A DNA stretch of 64,000 nt from PALSA-894 sp034669145. GTDB lineage: Bacteria; Pseudomonadota; Alphaproteobacteria; Rhizobiales; Xanthobacteraceae. The translations under genes were made by a program, and so were the position numbers. Below the pieces are notes generated by a model that saw nothing but the letters and a program-made list of their open reading frames with translations, searched no databases and was not told the origin of the DNA. Below are positions 16,236 to 29,600 of the stretch, piece after piece. Within the stretch, counting starts at the first letter, position 1. The number at the start of each line of letters is the position of its first letter. The stretch spans positions 3,978 through 67,977 of the forward strand of contig JAXDNY010000223.1 of NCBI GenBank assembly GCA_034669145.1, read 5' to 3'.

Positions 16236-17398
16236 CGGCGGCACGCGATGAAGGCCGCGCGCTTCCGATCCCGAAGGACGAGATCGAGAAGCTGATTGCG
16301 GACTATCGCGCGCGTGCAGCCGATGTCATCGCCTACCGCCAGAAGGCCGACGCGAAGGCGTCCGCGCTCGATGTCGACGGGGAGATCGCGAAAATCCGCT
16401 CGGGCGCGATGCAGTTCCTGCCCGCCGACACGACCAAGCTTGGCGTCGAGACCATGAAGAAGCGGCACGGCGAGCGGCTCGCGTTCTGTCAGCTCACGCG
16501 CGACTGGTACGACGTGCAGAACGGACGGCGCCAAGCGGCATCGCCCGCCGATCAGCAAAAGCTCACCGCCGTGCACGACGAGGCGATGCGCAAGATCGCC
16601 GCCGAAGCGCCCAAGCCGCCGCAGTTCGGAGCGATGCCTCCCGCGATCAAGCCGTCGGTGGTGCAGCCGATAGCTGCGCCGGCGCAACCGCCGCCACCGA
16701 CCGCGAAAGTCGTCGTGCCGGACGCCGGCATAACGGCTGGCGGCGTCAACGCACGCGATCTGCGCGTCAACATGACGGCAGGCTTGATCGCGCCGTCAGC
16801 GGTGTCCGCCGAATTCGGCTCGCGCCCGCTGTGGTCGGCGCTCGCCGAATGCGTTGCCCGCATGGAGCTGATCCAGACGCGCACCGGCGATTCAACGCGT
16901 GTGCAGCAGGAGGGCTACGCCAGGCGTGCCGCCTACATCCTGTGGGGCAGCCGCGGCGATGTCGGCGGCAAGGACCTTCCCGCGATGGCCGGCCCGGTTT
17001 CGCAGGAACGCGCGCGCCTCTTCCTGCGCGTTGCCGCAAGCTGGGACGATCACCGCCAGCGCACCGGACAGATCCCGAACGCGCATTGGGGGCAGGTCTG
17101 CCACGCGTTGGAACAATACGCGTCCAGGGAGGCCGATAACGTTCTGCAGGCGAAGCGGGCGCAGGCGCAACGCGATCATGCCGAGGCGATGAAGACGTTC
17201 AACGAGTCGAGTTCGTCTTCTTCTTCTTCATCGGGCACGTCCTCGTCGGGAGGCGGGGGCTACAGCGTTCCGTCCGCGAGCACCGCTGACGCGGATCGCT
17301 CGCGCGCCGAGCATCAGCGAACGATGCAGCAGTACCAGCGCGAGAACCAGCAAATCCGCAATGAGATCAAGGCAATAGACCGGAAATACGGACGCTGA
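16232..17398 (+). CDS. Body of the secreted protein (unknown family), lacks its own signal peptide
   Basis: From TTG 16232 this frame encodes 388 residues of unknown family. It opens with a helical region (ARDEGRALPIPKDEIEKLIA), then a Pro-rich linker (AAPAQPPPPTAK) and a middle domain with HERAR-like helices (AECVARMELIQTRTGDSTRV; RLFLRVAASWDDHRQRTGQI). It ends in a serine/glycine tract at 17206-17263 and a coiled-coil tail (HQRTMQQYQRENQQIRNEIK). Only the upstream 68-codon frame supplies an export signal. No active-site motif is visible. It precedes the giant adhesin gene by 262 bases on the same strand; any functional link is unproven. Confidence 0.6.
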   Translation: MTAARDEGRALPIPKDEIEKLIADYRARAADVIAYRQKADAKASALDVDGEIAKIRSGAMQFLPADTTKLGVETMKKRHGERLAFCQLTRDWYDVQNGRRQAASPADQQKLTAVHDEAMRKIAAEAPKPPQFGAMPPAIKPSVVQPIAAPAQPPPPTAKVVVPDAGITAGGVNARDLRVNMTAGLIAPSAVSAEFGSRPLWSALAECVARMELIQTRTGDSTRVQQEGYARRAAYILWGSRGDVGGKDLPAMAGPVSQERARLFLRVAASWDDHRQRTGQIPNAHWGQVCHALEQYASREADNVLQAKRAQAQRDHAEAMKTFNESSSSSSSSSGTSSSGGGGYSVPSASTADADRSRAEHQRTMQQYQRENQQIRNEIKAIDRKYGR

Positions 17399-17660
17399 GC
17401 GCCCAAGACCTAGGGGCACTCGCGCAACGTTAAGATTGTCTTACGAGTTCCCACACGCTCGTCAAAATTGATCTTGACTCTTTACATATACAAAATCGAT
17501 AGTCGAAAAAAATTAGCTAACAAAGCGTAAACAGGGACACAGCCGAATATCGCCGAAGTTTTGGCAAGTCGAAACAACGACTTGCAGCAGAATTTTGCGT
17601 GCGATTGAAGTTGTGTTGGCACGGTGACGAAGTATGTCACCGAACAGGGGGTACAGTGGC
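17399..17660 (+). promoter_or_regulatory. AT-rich control region upstream of the giant adhesin gene
   Basis: This 262-base gap drops sharply in GC compared with the rest of the window (for example 17460-17530 with TTTACATATACAAAAT and GAAAAAAATTAGC). TTGACT at 17474-17479 and TTGATC at 17468-17473 are possible -35 elements, but no good -10 lies at 17 bases, so I do not fix a promoter. AGGGGG at 17646-17651 is the ribosome-binding site for ATG 17661. AT-rich DNA of this sort is a common target of xenogeneic silencers (inference). Confidence 0.45.
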
Positions 17661-20600
17661 ATGAGCGTATTTACTCTGACTGTCGGCACGGACAATTTCA
17701 CAGGAAACTCAGGCGAAAATAATACAGTCTTTCTAACATCAACTACTCTACAGTCCGTCGATACGGTTACTGGCGGAGCCACCGGCTCGTTTTTCGACAT
17801 ACTCACAATCACCGCGGGCGGGACGATCGCCGCCGCGCAGTTTGCGGGTGTCACTCGGTTTGAACTGCTCAACCTCGCAAGCGCGGGCAACAGCGTCGCG
17901 CTGACCAACGGTCTGGTTGCGAACTCGAGCGCCGGCATCTTCTCGGTCATCGGCGGCACCGGGAACGACTCGGTCGATGCGTCGGGCGTGAACAACGGGA
18001 TGCGGATCGCGTTCTACGCGGGCAGCGGTACCGATAGCTTCACCGGCGGGAACGGCAACGATTACGTTGAATTCACGGCCGCGGAGCTCACCGCGGCCGA
18101 TTCCGTCAACGGTGGCAACGGCTTCGATTTCCTGGCATTCAGCACCGGCGGAACCATCGGCGCCGCAGCGCTGGCAAGCATCACCAGTATCGAGGAAGTG
18201 CTGCTCAGCAACGCCGGCAATAGCATCGCGCTGTCGAACGCGTTCGTGGCGGGCGCCGACAACGGCGTCATGTCGATCGTCGATGGAACCGGCAACGATA
18301 CGGTCGATGCCAGCGGCATTACCAATAGCAAGCGCATCGCATTCTTCACCAGCACCGGCAACGAGACCTTCACCGGCGGCAACGGCAGCGACTATCTGTC
18401 GTTTCATGCCGATCAACTGACGTCGGGCGATCACGTCACCGGCGGAGCCAACTACGACATCATCGAGTTCGACACTGCCGGAACCGTCGCCGCCGGTGCT
18501 CTCACCAGCGTCACCGGCATTGACGAACTGATCCTCAATGCCGGCGGCACCAACGTCACGCTCACCAACGCGATGGTCGCCGGCACCGACAATGGCGTGC
18601 TCGTCATCCTCGATAGCGGGTCGGGCAACGACACGATCGGCGGAAGCGCGGTCGCCTCGAATCGCATCGTGTTCCAGTCCAACGGTGGCAACGACAGTTT
18701 CACCGGCGGCGGCGGCAGCGATGTGGCTCTGTTCACCGCGGCGGGCCTGACCTCCGGCGATACGTTCGCGGGCGGCACAGGCTTCGACGTGCTTCAGTTC
18801 ACCACCGCAGGCACTGTCGGCGCGGCCGCGTTCACGAACTTCACCGGCGTGGACGAACTTTTCCTGACGCTCGGCGGCAATACGATCACGCTGAACGGCG
18901 GTGTTGTCGCGAGTTCCGACAACGCTGTGTTCGTCGTCTACGACGACGGCGGCACCAACACCATCGATGCCAGCGCGGCGACGCTTGGCGGGCGCGTCGT
19001 CTTCAACGCCATAGCCAACGGGAACAAGACTTATACGGGCGGCACCGGTTCGGACTTCTTCCAGTTTGCCGCCGCCAACCTCAACGGCGATACGCTGGCG
19101 GGCGGCAACGGGGCCGGCACCGACTTCCTGGTCGTAACGGACAACGGCACGGTGACGGCAGCCGACCTTGCCAATGTCACCCAGATGGAAATTGTGCAGC
19201 TCGCGGCTGGTGGCTCGATCGCGCTCGCGAATACCCTGTCAAACAGCGGAAGCCTTGAGGTCGACGGGACGAGCGCTGTCGACAGCATCGATGGCTCAGG
19301 CGTGACGGGCTACAACCTCGTCATCAAGGGTGAGGGTGGTGCCGATACGCTCAAGGGCGGTGGCGGCAACGATCAGATCTTCCTGCCGGATACCAATTTC
19401 ATCGCGATCGACGGCAATGGCGGCTTCGACAAGATCGTCCTGACTTCGGCGTTGGACGGGCAGACGTTCGATCTTTCGGCGCAGGTCTCCAAGATCACGG
19501 ATGTCGAGGCGATTTCGCTCGAAGGCGCCGCGAACGCGGTGCTCAATATCGCGCCCGGTGACATCGCGCAGATCAATTCAACGACCAACTTGCTCTACGT
19601 CGTCGCCGGCAGCGACGATCAGATCAACGTCAGCGGGACTGGCTGGTCGCAACTCGAAACGAACCACACGAACGGTCAACTGCCGGGTCACATCTTCGTT
19701 CATTATCACCACACGAATGGGTCGGACCTCTACATCGACGGAACGGCTCCGACCAGCATCAATACGGGCGCGTTGGCAGCGATCAACGATGCGGCGACCG
19801 CTGTTGAGGATGTGGTCACCGCACCTACGGGCAACCTGATTGCAAACGATCAGTACAGCGGTGATCCGTCACTGCTCAGTGTTTCGAACGTGGCGGGTGC
19901 GACCGATGGCGGCGCGACTTTTACAATCGACGGCACCTATGGACGGCTCGTCGTTACGAAGGCCACCGGTAACTATACCTACACACTCGGCGTTACGGTT
20001 GCCCAGCAGACTGCCGGTCAGCACTTGGCCACCGGCGCCGCTCCCACCGAGACCTTCACCTACACGGTCACCGACGGAAGTCTGGTCAACTCCGCAAATC
20101 TCGTCGTCACGGTCTACGGCACCAACGACGCGCCGGCCGCGACCGCCACGGTGGTCCCCAACGCCACCGAGGACACAGCCTACAGCTTCAACGTCTCAAC
20201 GCTGTTCACCGATATCGACAGCGTGCCTTCGGCAGATACCCTGACCTATTCGGTTGCGGGCCTTCCGGCCGGTTTGACATTCGCAGGCTCGACGATCTCG
20301 GGCACGCCGACCAATGCCGATGTCGGCAGCCACTCGATCTCCGTCACGGCGAACGACGGCCACGGCGGATCGCTGACGCGCGCGTTCAGCCTGTCCGTCG
20401 CAAACACCAATGACGCGCCGGTCGGCACGGCCGCGACCTTCACGATCAACGAGGATACCCCGCTCGCCGGCTCGGTCGCCGGGACCGACGTCGATGGCGA
20501 CGGCCTGACGTTCTCGCTTGTCGCGGGCTCCGCCACCAACGGCGTCGCGACGGTGAGCCCAAGTGGCGCTTTCACGTTCACGCCGGCCGCGAACTTCAGC

Positions 20601-23600
20601 GGCGATGCCACGTTCCAGTTCCGCGCGAACGACGGCACGGTGAACTCGGCGCCGCAGACCGTCACGATCCATGTCACGGCGGTCAACGATGCGCCGGCCG
20701 CTGCGGGAGCGGGCAACACCGCCTCGGGCAACGAAGACAACACTATCATCGGCAGCGTTCCGGCAGGCTCGGACGTCGACGACGCGACGCTAACGCTCAC
20801 CTACCAGCTGGTGACCGGTCCCAACACCGCGACCGAAGGAACGCTCACGCTCAACACGGACGGCACGTTCTCGTTCGTGCCGGTTGGCAATTTCAATGGC
20901 CCGGTCGCGTTCACGTATCGCGTCGTCGATCCGCATGGCGCCCACAGCGATCCGCAGAACTTCACCATTACGGTGCTGGCGCAGAACGACAATCCGGTCG
21001 CGGTCGCCGACGTTGCGCCGCAAGCCGTGATCGCCGGCACCTCGCTTGCGGTCGACGCGGCGCACGGCGTGCTCGCGAACGACACTGATGTCGACGGCGG
21101 CACCCTGAGCGTGTCCGCGATGACGGGGGCGACCGACAACGGAACCACGTTCACCGTCGTGGGCGACCACGGCACACTGGTGCTGAACAAGGCCACGGGC
21201 GCCTACACCTACACGGCGCTGCCGGCGACGCCGCCGGACTACGGCACCGACAGCTTCAGCTACACGGTCTCGGACGGGCAGGGGGCCACCGCCACCTCGA
21301 CGCTGACCGTTGAGGTCACCGAGCAGGGCTACCGCACGCTCGATGCCGGCTCGCTCGACGGCAGCGGCAACATTTTCGTCGGCACCGGCAATACCGGCGC
21401 CAGCTACAACGTGTCGGAGAACCACGCAGGCGGGCTCGAGCTTGGCCTGAAGGTCCACTATCGCACCGGCGATGACCTCCAGCCGCTCAGCCGGGACGCC
21501 GACGGCACCGCGCACTATCTGGTGCCGCTCGCCACGCAGGCGATCGATGCCGCGCACCACGTCCCCGCGGCGCAAGCGAACCGGGTGGCATGGAGCTTCG
21601 ATTACTCCGTCAACACCGATGCGTCGGGCAGCAGCGGCAAGACGCTGGCCGACTACAACTTCACGATCACGATCTCGGACGGCGAGGGGCACACGCAGAT
21701 CTATGATCTGCAGCACCTGTCGGCCACCAACACGCCGTGGCAATTGCGCGGCGGTCCCGCAAATACCGGCTTCGGCGACGAAGAGACCGGGGCGGCGGCG
21801 GCCAGCCCGGGGCTGTCGCAGAACTCGGTCAACATCGGCTTCGCCTTCCTGCAAGCGGCGTTCGGCGACAACCTGGCCGGCAAGCACTTCGATATCCAGC
21901 TCACCGCGACCGATGCGGCAACCGGCGCGCTGGCAGCGACCGTGCACGATCAGCTGGTGGTGGATACTCCGCCGGTCGCGACACCGAACACGGCGAGCGT
22001 CACCGAGGACGTCGACAACGACGGCGGCACGGCGGGGACGCAGACCTTTGCGTCCGGCAATGTGATCACCGACGCGACGGCCGACAGCGACATCAACGGC
22101 AATCCGATCACGGTGTCGGCGGTGAACGGCGGCGCGGGCAACGTCGGCGCAAGCGTCGCCGGCACTTACGGCACGCTCGTCGTCAACGCCAACGGATCCT
22201 ATACCTACACGCTCAACAACGCCTTGCCGTCGGTGCAGTCGCTCGGCGCTACTGCGACGGCGACGGATACTTTCACCTACACCGTCACGGATGGCGTCAC
22301 GCCGAATGCAGGCGCGACAGCGACACTCACCGTAACGGTCCACGGCAGCAACGATCCCGTGAACAGCCCGCCGACGCTGACGGCGGACGTCACCGAGGAT
22401 CTGATCACCGTCACGTCCGGCAACGTGCTCGACGCCGTGACCGACGCCGACAGCGGCGATACGCACACGGTGACGGCCGTGAACGGGCTCGGCGGAAACG
22501 TCGGCATGGCGGTTGCCGGCACGTACGGCACGCTGACCATCGATACGGCCGGAAACGCGCAATACACCCTGAACAACGGCCTGACGGCGGTGCAGCAGCT
22601 CAACACCGGCTCACCGGCGCTCATCGACACGTTCAACTACACCGTCGGCGACGGGCACGGCTCGTTCGCCACCACCACGCTCAATGTCAGCGTTCATGGC
22701 ACGAACGACGCGCCGGTCGCCAACTTCGATTTCGCGACCGTCGCGGAGGACACCGCGGGTCCGGCCGGATTCAACGTCCTGACCAACGATAGCGACGTTG
22801 ACGCGGCCGACACCAAGACGGTGTCGACGTTCACGTTCGCCGGGGTCACGCACAATGCCGGCGATGCGATCACGCTCGGCAGCGGCCTTTCGGTCAATGT
22901 CGCCGCCAACGGCGATGTCTCGTTCACTCAGGCCGGTGTGTTCAACGGCTTGAACAACGGTCAATCAAGCACCCAGCTGATCAACTACACGATGGCCGAC
23001 TCCGCCGGCGCGCAATCGAGCGCCACGGCGCAGATTCTGGTCACGGGCGTGAACGATGCGCCGGTCGCCAACCCGAACACGATCACGGTCATCGAAGACA
23101 CGCCGACGGCGATCAACGTTCTCGGCAACGACACCGATGTCGACGGCCCTGGGCCGCTGGCGCTCGATTCGATCACCGGGACCAGCGGCACGACGACGAT
23201 CGTCGCCGGCAACAGCTACACCCTTGCGGTGACCGGCGGGTCGCTGGCTGTCAGCACGGCGGGCGCTCTCACGTTCACGCCCGCCTCAAACCTGGCGGGG
23301 AATAACGTTGGCTCGTTCAGTTACGTGGCGAAGGACGGCAACGGCGCGCTGTCGAACAGCGCCGCGGTCACCATCAACGTCACGCCGGTCAACGATGCGC
23401 CAAGCCCGACGCAGGACGCATTCAGCGTCAACGAGAACGGCGCGGCATCGGTCGGCAATGTCATCACGGGCAACAACGGCAATGGCGTCGACAGCGACGT
23501 CGAGACGCCGCTCGCAAACCTCACCGTCAACGGCATTCGCATCCCCGGCAGCGGCAGCTTCACCAGCGTGCCGAATGGCGGCTCCGCCACGCTGACCTTC

Positions 23601-26600
23601 GCCAATGGCGCGCAGGTCACGGTCGATTCCAGCGGCAACGTGACGCTGGCGCAGAATGGCGCGTTTGAATCGCTCGGTGCCGGCCAGCAGGACGAACTGA
23701 CGATCCAGTATCGCCTGCTCGATACCGGCGATCCGGCCGGCAGCGGCAGCGGCCCCGGAGCGCCGACGACCGCCAACGCCAATGTCCGCATCGTCATCAA
23801 CGGGCAGAACGACGCGCCGGTCGCGGCCGCCGATACAAGCTACACGACCGCGGAAGACACGCCACTGGTGCTCGCAGTCCTCGGCAACGATACCGACGTG
23901 GATGGTCCATTGCCTCTGGCGGTCGCGCGGATCAACGGAGCGCCGGTTTCGGTCGGCAACAACGTCACGGTGACCGGCGGCTCGGTGCACGTGAATGCGG
24001 ACGGCACGCTGACCTTCACGCCGACGCCGAACAGCACCATCGACGGCGCCTTCACGTACACCGCCAAGGACGGTTCGGGGACGGAGTCCGCCGCGGTGAA
24101 CGTCGCGATCGACGTCACGCCGGTGAACGATGCGCCGCAGACCAACTTCGATCCGTTCACGGTCGCGGAAAACGGTCCGGCCAACGTCGGCAACGTGTTG
24201 GCGAACGACACCGATATCGACGGTCCGAACCTGCAAGTCACGTCATTCACCGTCATCGTGGGCGGCACGGGCACCTTCAGTGTCGGCAGCACCGCGACCC
24301 TTGCGAACGGCGCGACCCTGTCGGTTGCGGCGAACGGCGATGTGACGCTGACTCAAGGGGCCTCCTACGACTACCTCGGCAACGGCGAGACCGCGCAAGT
24401 CCTCTTTAGCTATCAGGTGAGCGATAACGGCTCCCCGGCGATGACCGCAGGCGATGCCGCCCAGATCATCATCAATGGCGTGAACGAAGCCCCGACGCTG
24501 TCGCTCGGGTCGCCGCTGGCGGCGCTCGAGACCGCCTCGTCTTCGCCGGTCGGCATCGCGGTTGCGGCGGCGACCGCGGCGGTCACCGACGAAGAGAGCA
24601 AGATCAAGACGATCGAAGTCGACATTTCGAGCGGCTACCAGGACGGCACTGGATCGACCGGCGAGCGCGCACAGCTCAACGCGCTCGGCGATTTCGCCCT
24701 GTCGCTGTTCGGTGGTTCGGCGAGCTTCGTCGACAATGGCAACCACGGCACGCTGACCGTGAGTTTCCCGACGCCGATCACGGCGTCGCAGGCAACGCAG
24801 GTCCTCAAGCAAATCGATTACATCGACCAGATCGGCGACTTCACGCTCGCCATCGCGTTGGACGATACGCGCACGATTTCCGTCCGCGTGCAGGATCATG
24901 ACAATGTCTGGTCGAATACCGTCACACACGATGTGAACATCGCGGCCGATGTCCTCGACGGATCCGGCAACGGGACCTTCGTCGGCGGCCGCTTCAACGA
25001 CACCATCAATGGCGCGGACGGCAACGATACGCTGAGCGGCGGCAAGGGTGCCGACACGTTGATCGGCGGCAGCAACACCGCGGCGGGCGACACCGTCAAT
25101 TACGCCAAGGAGCTCGATTCCGGCGAGGTCTCCGAGACCGGCACGCATGGCGTCGCCGTCAACCTGTCGGGAGCGGCCTACGACCTCGACTCCGCCGACT
25201 CGATCTACGATCCGAGCCACATCGTCAACAGTCCGGCGGTCGCCGCGGGCAGCGCGACCGATACCTATGGCAATACCGATACGCTGAGCGGCATCGAGAA
25301 TGTCGTCGGCACCAAGTACGACGATACTATCGTCGACGAGGCGTCCACCTCGAACAGCTACAGCGCGGGCGAGGGGACACTCGCCAATCCGGAGGTCGCG
25401 GGCGACACCGTCGCGTTCAATGGCACGCTCGGGCCCAGCACGCCCGGTACGCCGTATTTCCGCGTGCTCGCCACAGGCGTCGATGGCGACGACTTCACGG
25501 TGCAGTATTTCGACCCGGATCTCGGGCCGAGCGGCACGGTGCTGGCGACCGACACGCTGACCGATGTCGAGAACATGATCTTCGACAACGGCACCGCGAC
25601 AAGCATCCTCAATGCCGAGAATCCGGTGTGGGTGATCGAAGACGGCTATCTGATCGGCACTTTCACGACGGTCGCGGCCGCGGTTGCGAAGGCGAACCTG
25701 GCAGGCGGCATGACGGTGGTCGAGATCGGCCACGGCACGACTCCGCCTGCCGACTACGACGAAGGCGCGATCAACGTCACGCGCGCCATGACCATCAAGG
25801 GCATCGGCGCCCAGCAGATCATCCACGCGACCGACGGCGTCGACCTGTTCGTGGTGTCCGGCTCGGCCGCGGGCCTGGTGCGCTTCGAGAACCTCGCGCT
25901 GTCCGACGATGGCGCGGGCCCGACCGCCGACTACGGCATCCGCTTCGCCGGGACCTACGGGGTCAACGCGAGCACAAACCTGCAAGTCAGCGGCGTGTCG
26001 GTTTCCGGCTTCGAACAGACCGGGTTCCTGGTGAACGGCGGCGGCACGACGGTCAACGTCGCGGTCGACCATTCGACCTTCTCGGGTAACGGCGGCAACG
26101 CCAATTCGGGCGGCTCGGGCGACATCCTGTTCTTCGAATACACCGGCGCTGCCTCGCTCGACCACGTGACGGTCACCGGCACGACAAGCGGCCTCCCCGC
26201 CACGACCGCGGACTACGGCATCCAGTTCGCCGGCTTCCACGACAGCGACGATGCGATCGCGAACGCGATCGGCAACGTGTCGTTCAGCGACGTATCGGTG
26301 AGCGGCCACTACGACAACGCGCTCGTCTACATCCAGGGCTACAATAACCTTTCCGGCCTGAGCTTCGCCGCGACGACGATCGGCAACGCGGCTTCGACGG
26401 CGGGCTGGACCGGCCTCTACGTCGAGCCGAAGTCGACCGGTGGGCCGTTCGCGCCGTCCGGCACGACCAGCACGCTCGACCTCACCGATGTGACGCTGGC
26501 CGGCACCTACGGCTGGCAGACCACGTTCCAACTGCCGGGCGCCGATCTGATCCTCGGCGTGCCCACCAACGATCACATTATTGGGTCGGGCTCAAACGAT

Positions 26601-29600
26601 GCGATCCGCACCCTTACCGGCACGGACGCGATCGAAGCCGGCGGCGGCAACGATCTGATTGTCTACGACACGCTGCCGGGCGCCAAGCACACGGTCGACG
26701 GCGGCTTGGGCACGGATACCGAGGTGGTGTTCGGAACCGCCGGCGCCGAGACGTTCAACGTCAACGCCATTTCGGGCACGCAGCTCGGAATCAACATCCT
26801 CGCCGGGACGAGCCCGGCCAGCACGGTCGCGGCCACCCTCGCGAACTACGAAGTCGCGACGACCGCGGTCGAAGAGATCAACATCCAGACCGGCAATGGC
26901 GGCGACAACGTCGTCATCACCGGCGATCTGCAAGGCACCGGCGTTTCGACCTCCACCATCACGGTCGTGGGCGGCACCGGCAACGACACGGTCGATGCTT
27001 CGGGCATGCTGAATGCGGTCGATACCGGACCGCTCGATGCGTCGCGCGTGGGTGTCGATTTCACCGGCGGGGCCGGCAACGACACCTTCATCAGCAACAG
27101 CATCGGCAGCAGCGACCGCTTCGACGGCGGCACCAACACGACCGGCGACACCGTTGACTACAGCGCCGTCACCGGCGGCGGCGTTTCGGTCCATCTCGGC
27201 AATCAGTCGGCGACCGATATCGGCGGCACGGGTGTCGGCAGCGACACGCTGATCGGCGTCGAGAACGCGATCGGCTCGGGGCAGCACGACGTGCTGGTCG
27301 GCTCCTCCGTGGCCAACATGCTTAGCGGCGGCGGCGGCGACGACTCGCTCGCCGGCAATGCGGGCGCCGACTCCCTCATCGGCGGTCTCGGCATCGACAC
27401 GGCCGACTATTCGCTCGAAAGCGGCACCAACGGCGTGACCGTCGATCTCGGCCTCAACACCGCGGCCGATACGTTCGGCAATACCGACACGCTCACCAGC
27501 ATCGAGAACGCGACCGGTACGAGCCTCGCCGACACGCTGACCGGCGGCACGGGCGTGAACGTGCTCACCGGCCTTGGCGGCAACGACACGCTCATTGGCA
27601 CGGGCGACGACACGCTGCGCGGCGGCGCGAACGACGACGTTTACTACGCGCACATGTCGGACGACGTTCAGGAGAACAGCGGCCAGGGTACCGACGAGGT
27701 CCGCGCGATCGAGAGCTACACGCTCGACGCCAATGTCGAGAACCTGACGTTGCTCGACAACGGCGTCTCCGACACGCAGGACTTCGAGAACTTCGATATC
27801 GGTCCGATCACCGATGGCGAGCACGGCTGGACCGTAAACGGCCCGAACGCGTCGCGCGATCAGACGGTCGAACTCGTCAGCGGAAACAAGATGTTCCGGA
27901 TGTCGAGCGATCCGGGCATTCCGGACTTCGCCGGCCCGTATTCGCCCGAATTGAGCGCGACGGCGGGCGAGCCGCAGACCTCGGCCGACTTCAACGGCCA
28001 GTCGATCAAATTCGTGTTCAAGCCGGTCGATCCGACCCCGGACGGCTCGCGCCTCGAAGTCGATTTCGGCAAGGCGGACGGCACCGATCGCAACAACTTC
28101 ATGGTGCTTGAGTCGGTCAATGGTGGAATCCGTATCGCGGTCGCCGAGCCGAACAACATCGACGGTGACTTCGACAATCCGGGCACATACCCGAATGATT
28201 GGCGTGAACTCGTGTCGGATGTCGATCCGACGGTGACGCACACGCTCGAAATGCGCCTGCAATACGTCGATGGTCTGGACAACGATATCATCAACATTTA
28301 CCTCGACGGCCATTACATCGGCACAACGACGACGTTCGAAAATTATCGCGATCTCGCGGCGCCCGTATTCCCGGCCGCGACGCACGCGCAAAACGCGGAA
28401 GCCAACCAAACCGACCGTGTGTTCTTCCGCCCGAGCGCGAACGGCGCGCCGAATGACGGCGCCGGCGGTCAGAACAAGGGCTTCTACTTCGACAACGTTT
28501 CGAGCGACGTCCACAACAACATCGACGGCACGGGCAATGACCTCGCCAACATCATCACCGGAAACGCGGGCGACAACACGCTCGCCGGCAAGGGCGCGAA
28601 CGACCAGTTGACCGGCGGCGCGGGCATCGATACGGCGAAATACGACGACGCCTATTCGAACTACGCCGTCACCTACACGACGGACGCGCACGGCTTCGTC
28701 ACCGGCGCCTCGCAGGTGCAGGAGACCGGTCCGGCGGGCCTGGTGGCCGAGGGCACCGACACCCTCATCAGCATCGAGCGCCTCGCATTCAGCAACGTCA
28801 CGCTCGACCTCACCAAGCGCGTGCAGCTATTCGACGGCGCGAACAAGCTGATCGGCACGTTCGATCACATCCAGGACGCGGTCAACGCGGGCGCCGACGG
28901 CTACACGATCCGCCTCGCGGCCGGCGCCTACAGCGAATTCGTCGACGTCACCAAGGACGTGACCATCGCGGGCGCGAACTCAGGAACGTCCGGCGCGGGC
29001 ATACGAGGGGCGGAATCGGTCCTTACCGGCGGCGTGCGCGTCTCGCACAGCGGCGCCACCATCGACGGCGTGAAGATCGCCGGCATCTACGACACGTCGG
29101 CGATCGATGGCACCGACGTCGACAACGGCGTCTTCATCAACGCCGCCAATGTGACGATCACCAACTCGCTGCTCGACGGCACCGGCCTCGGCGACGTGCG
29201 GCCGTTCAGCACCACGGGATCGGTCACCGGTCTCGACTTCAATCACAACGCGGTCGTGCATTGGGAGGAGGGCGCCTACATCACGGCGGGCGGATCGGGA
29301 ACGATCGGCACCAACGTGTTCGATCACGATGGAAACGGTGTGCTCACCGAATCCGTCTCGATGATCATCACCGGCAATGCCTTCTCGAACATGGTCGGCA
29401 GCCAGGTCGCGGCGCTGCCGTTCGTCGACACCGACGTGTCGACCTTCGTGTTGGCCGACAACACGTTCGACAATAATTCGCAGCCGGTCAGCATCTATCC
29501 GAATGCCGCGGGTACGCAGACCGTCAGCGGAACCGTGTTCAGCGACAAGTTCAAGGGCGGCGACAACTTCGGCGACCACGGCTTGAGCACCGGCCCGCTC

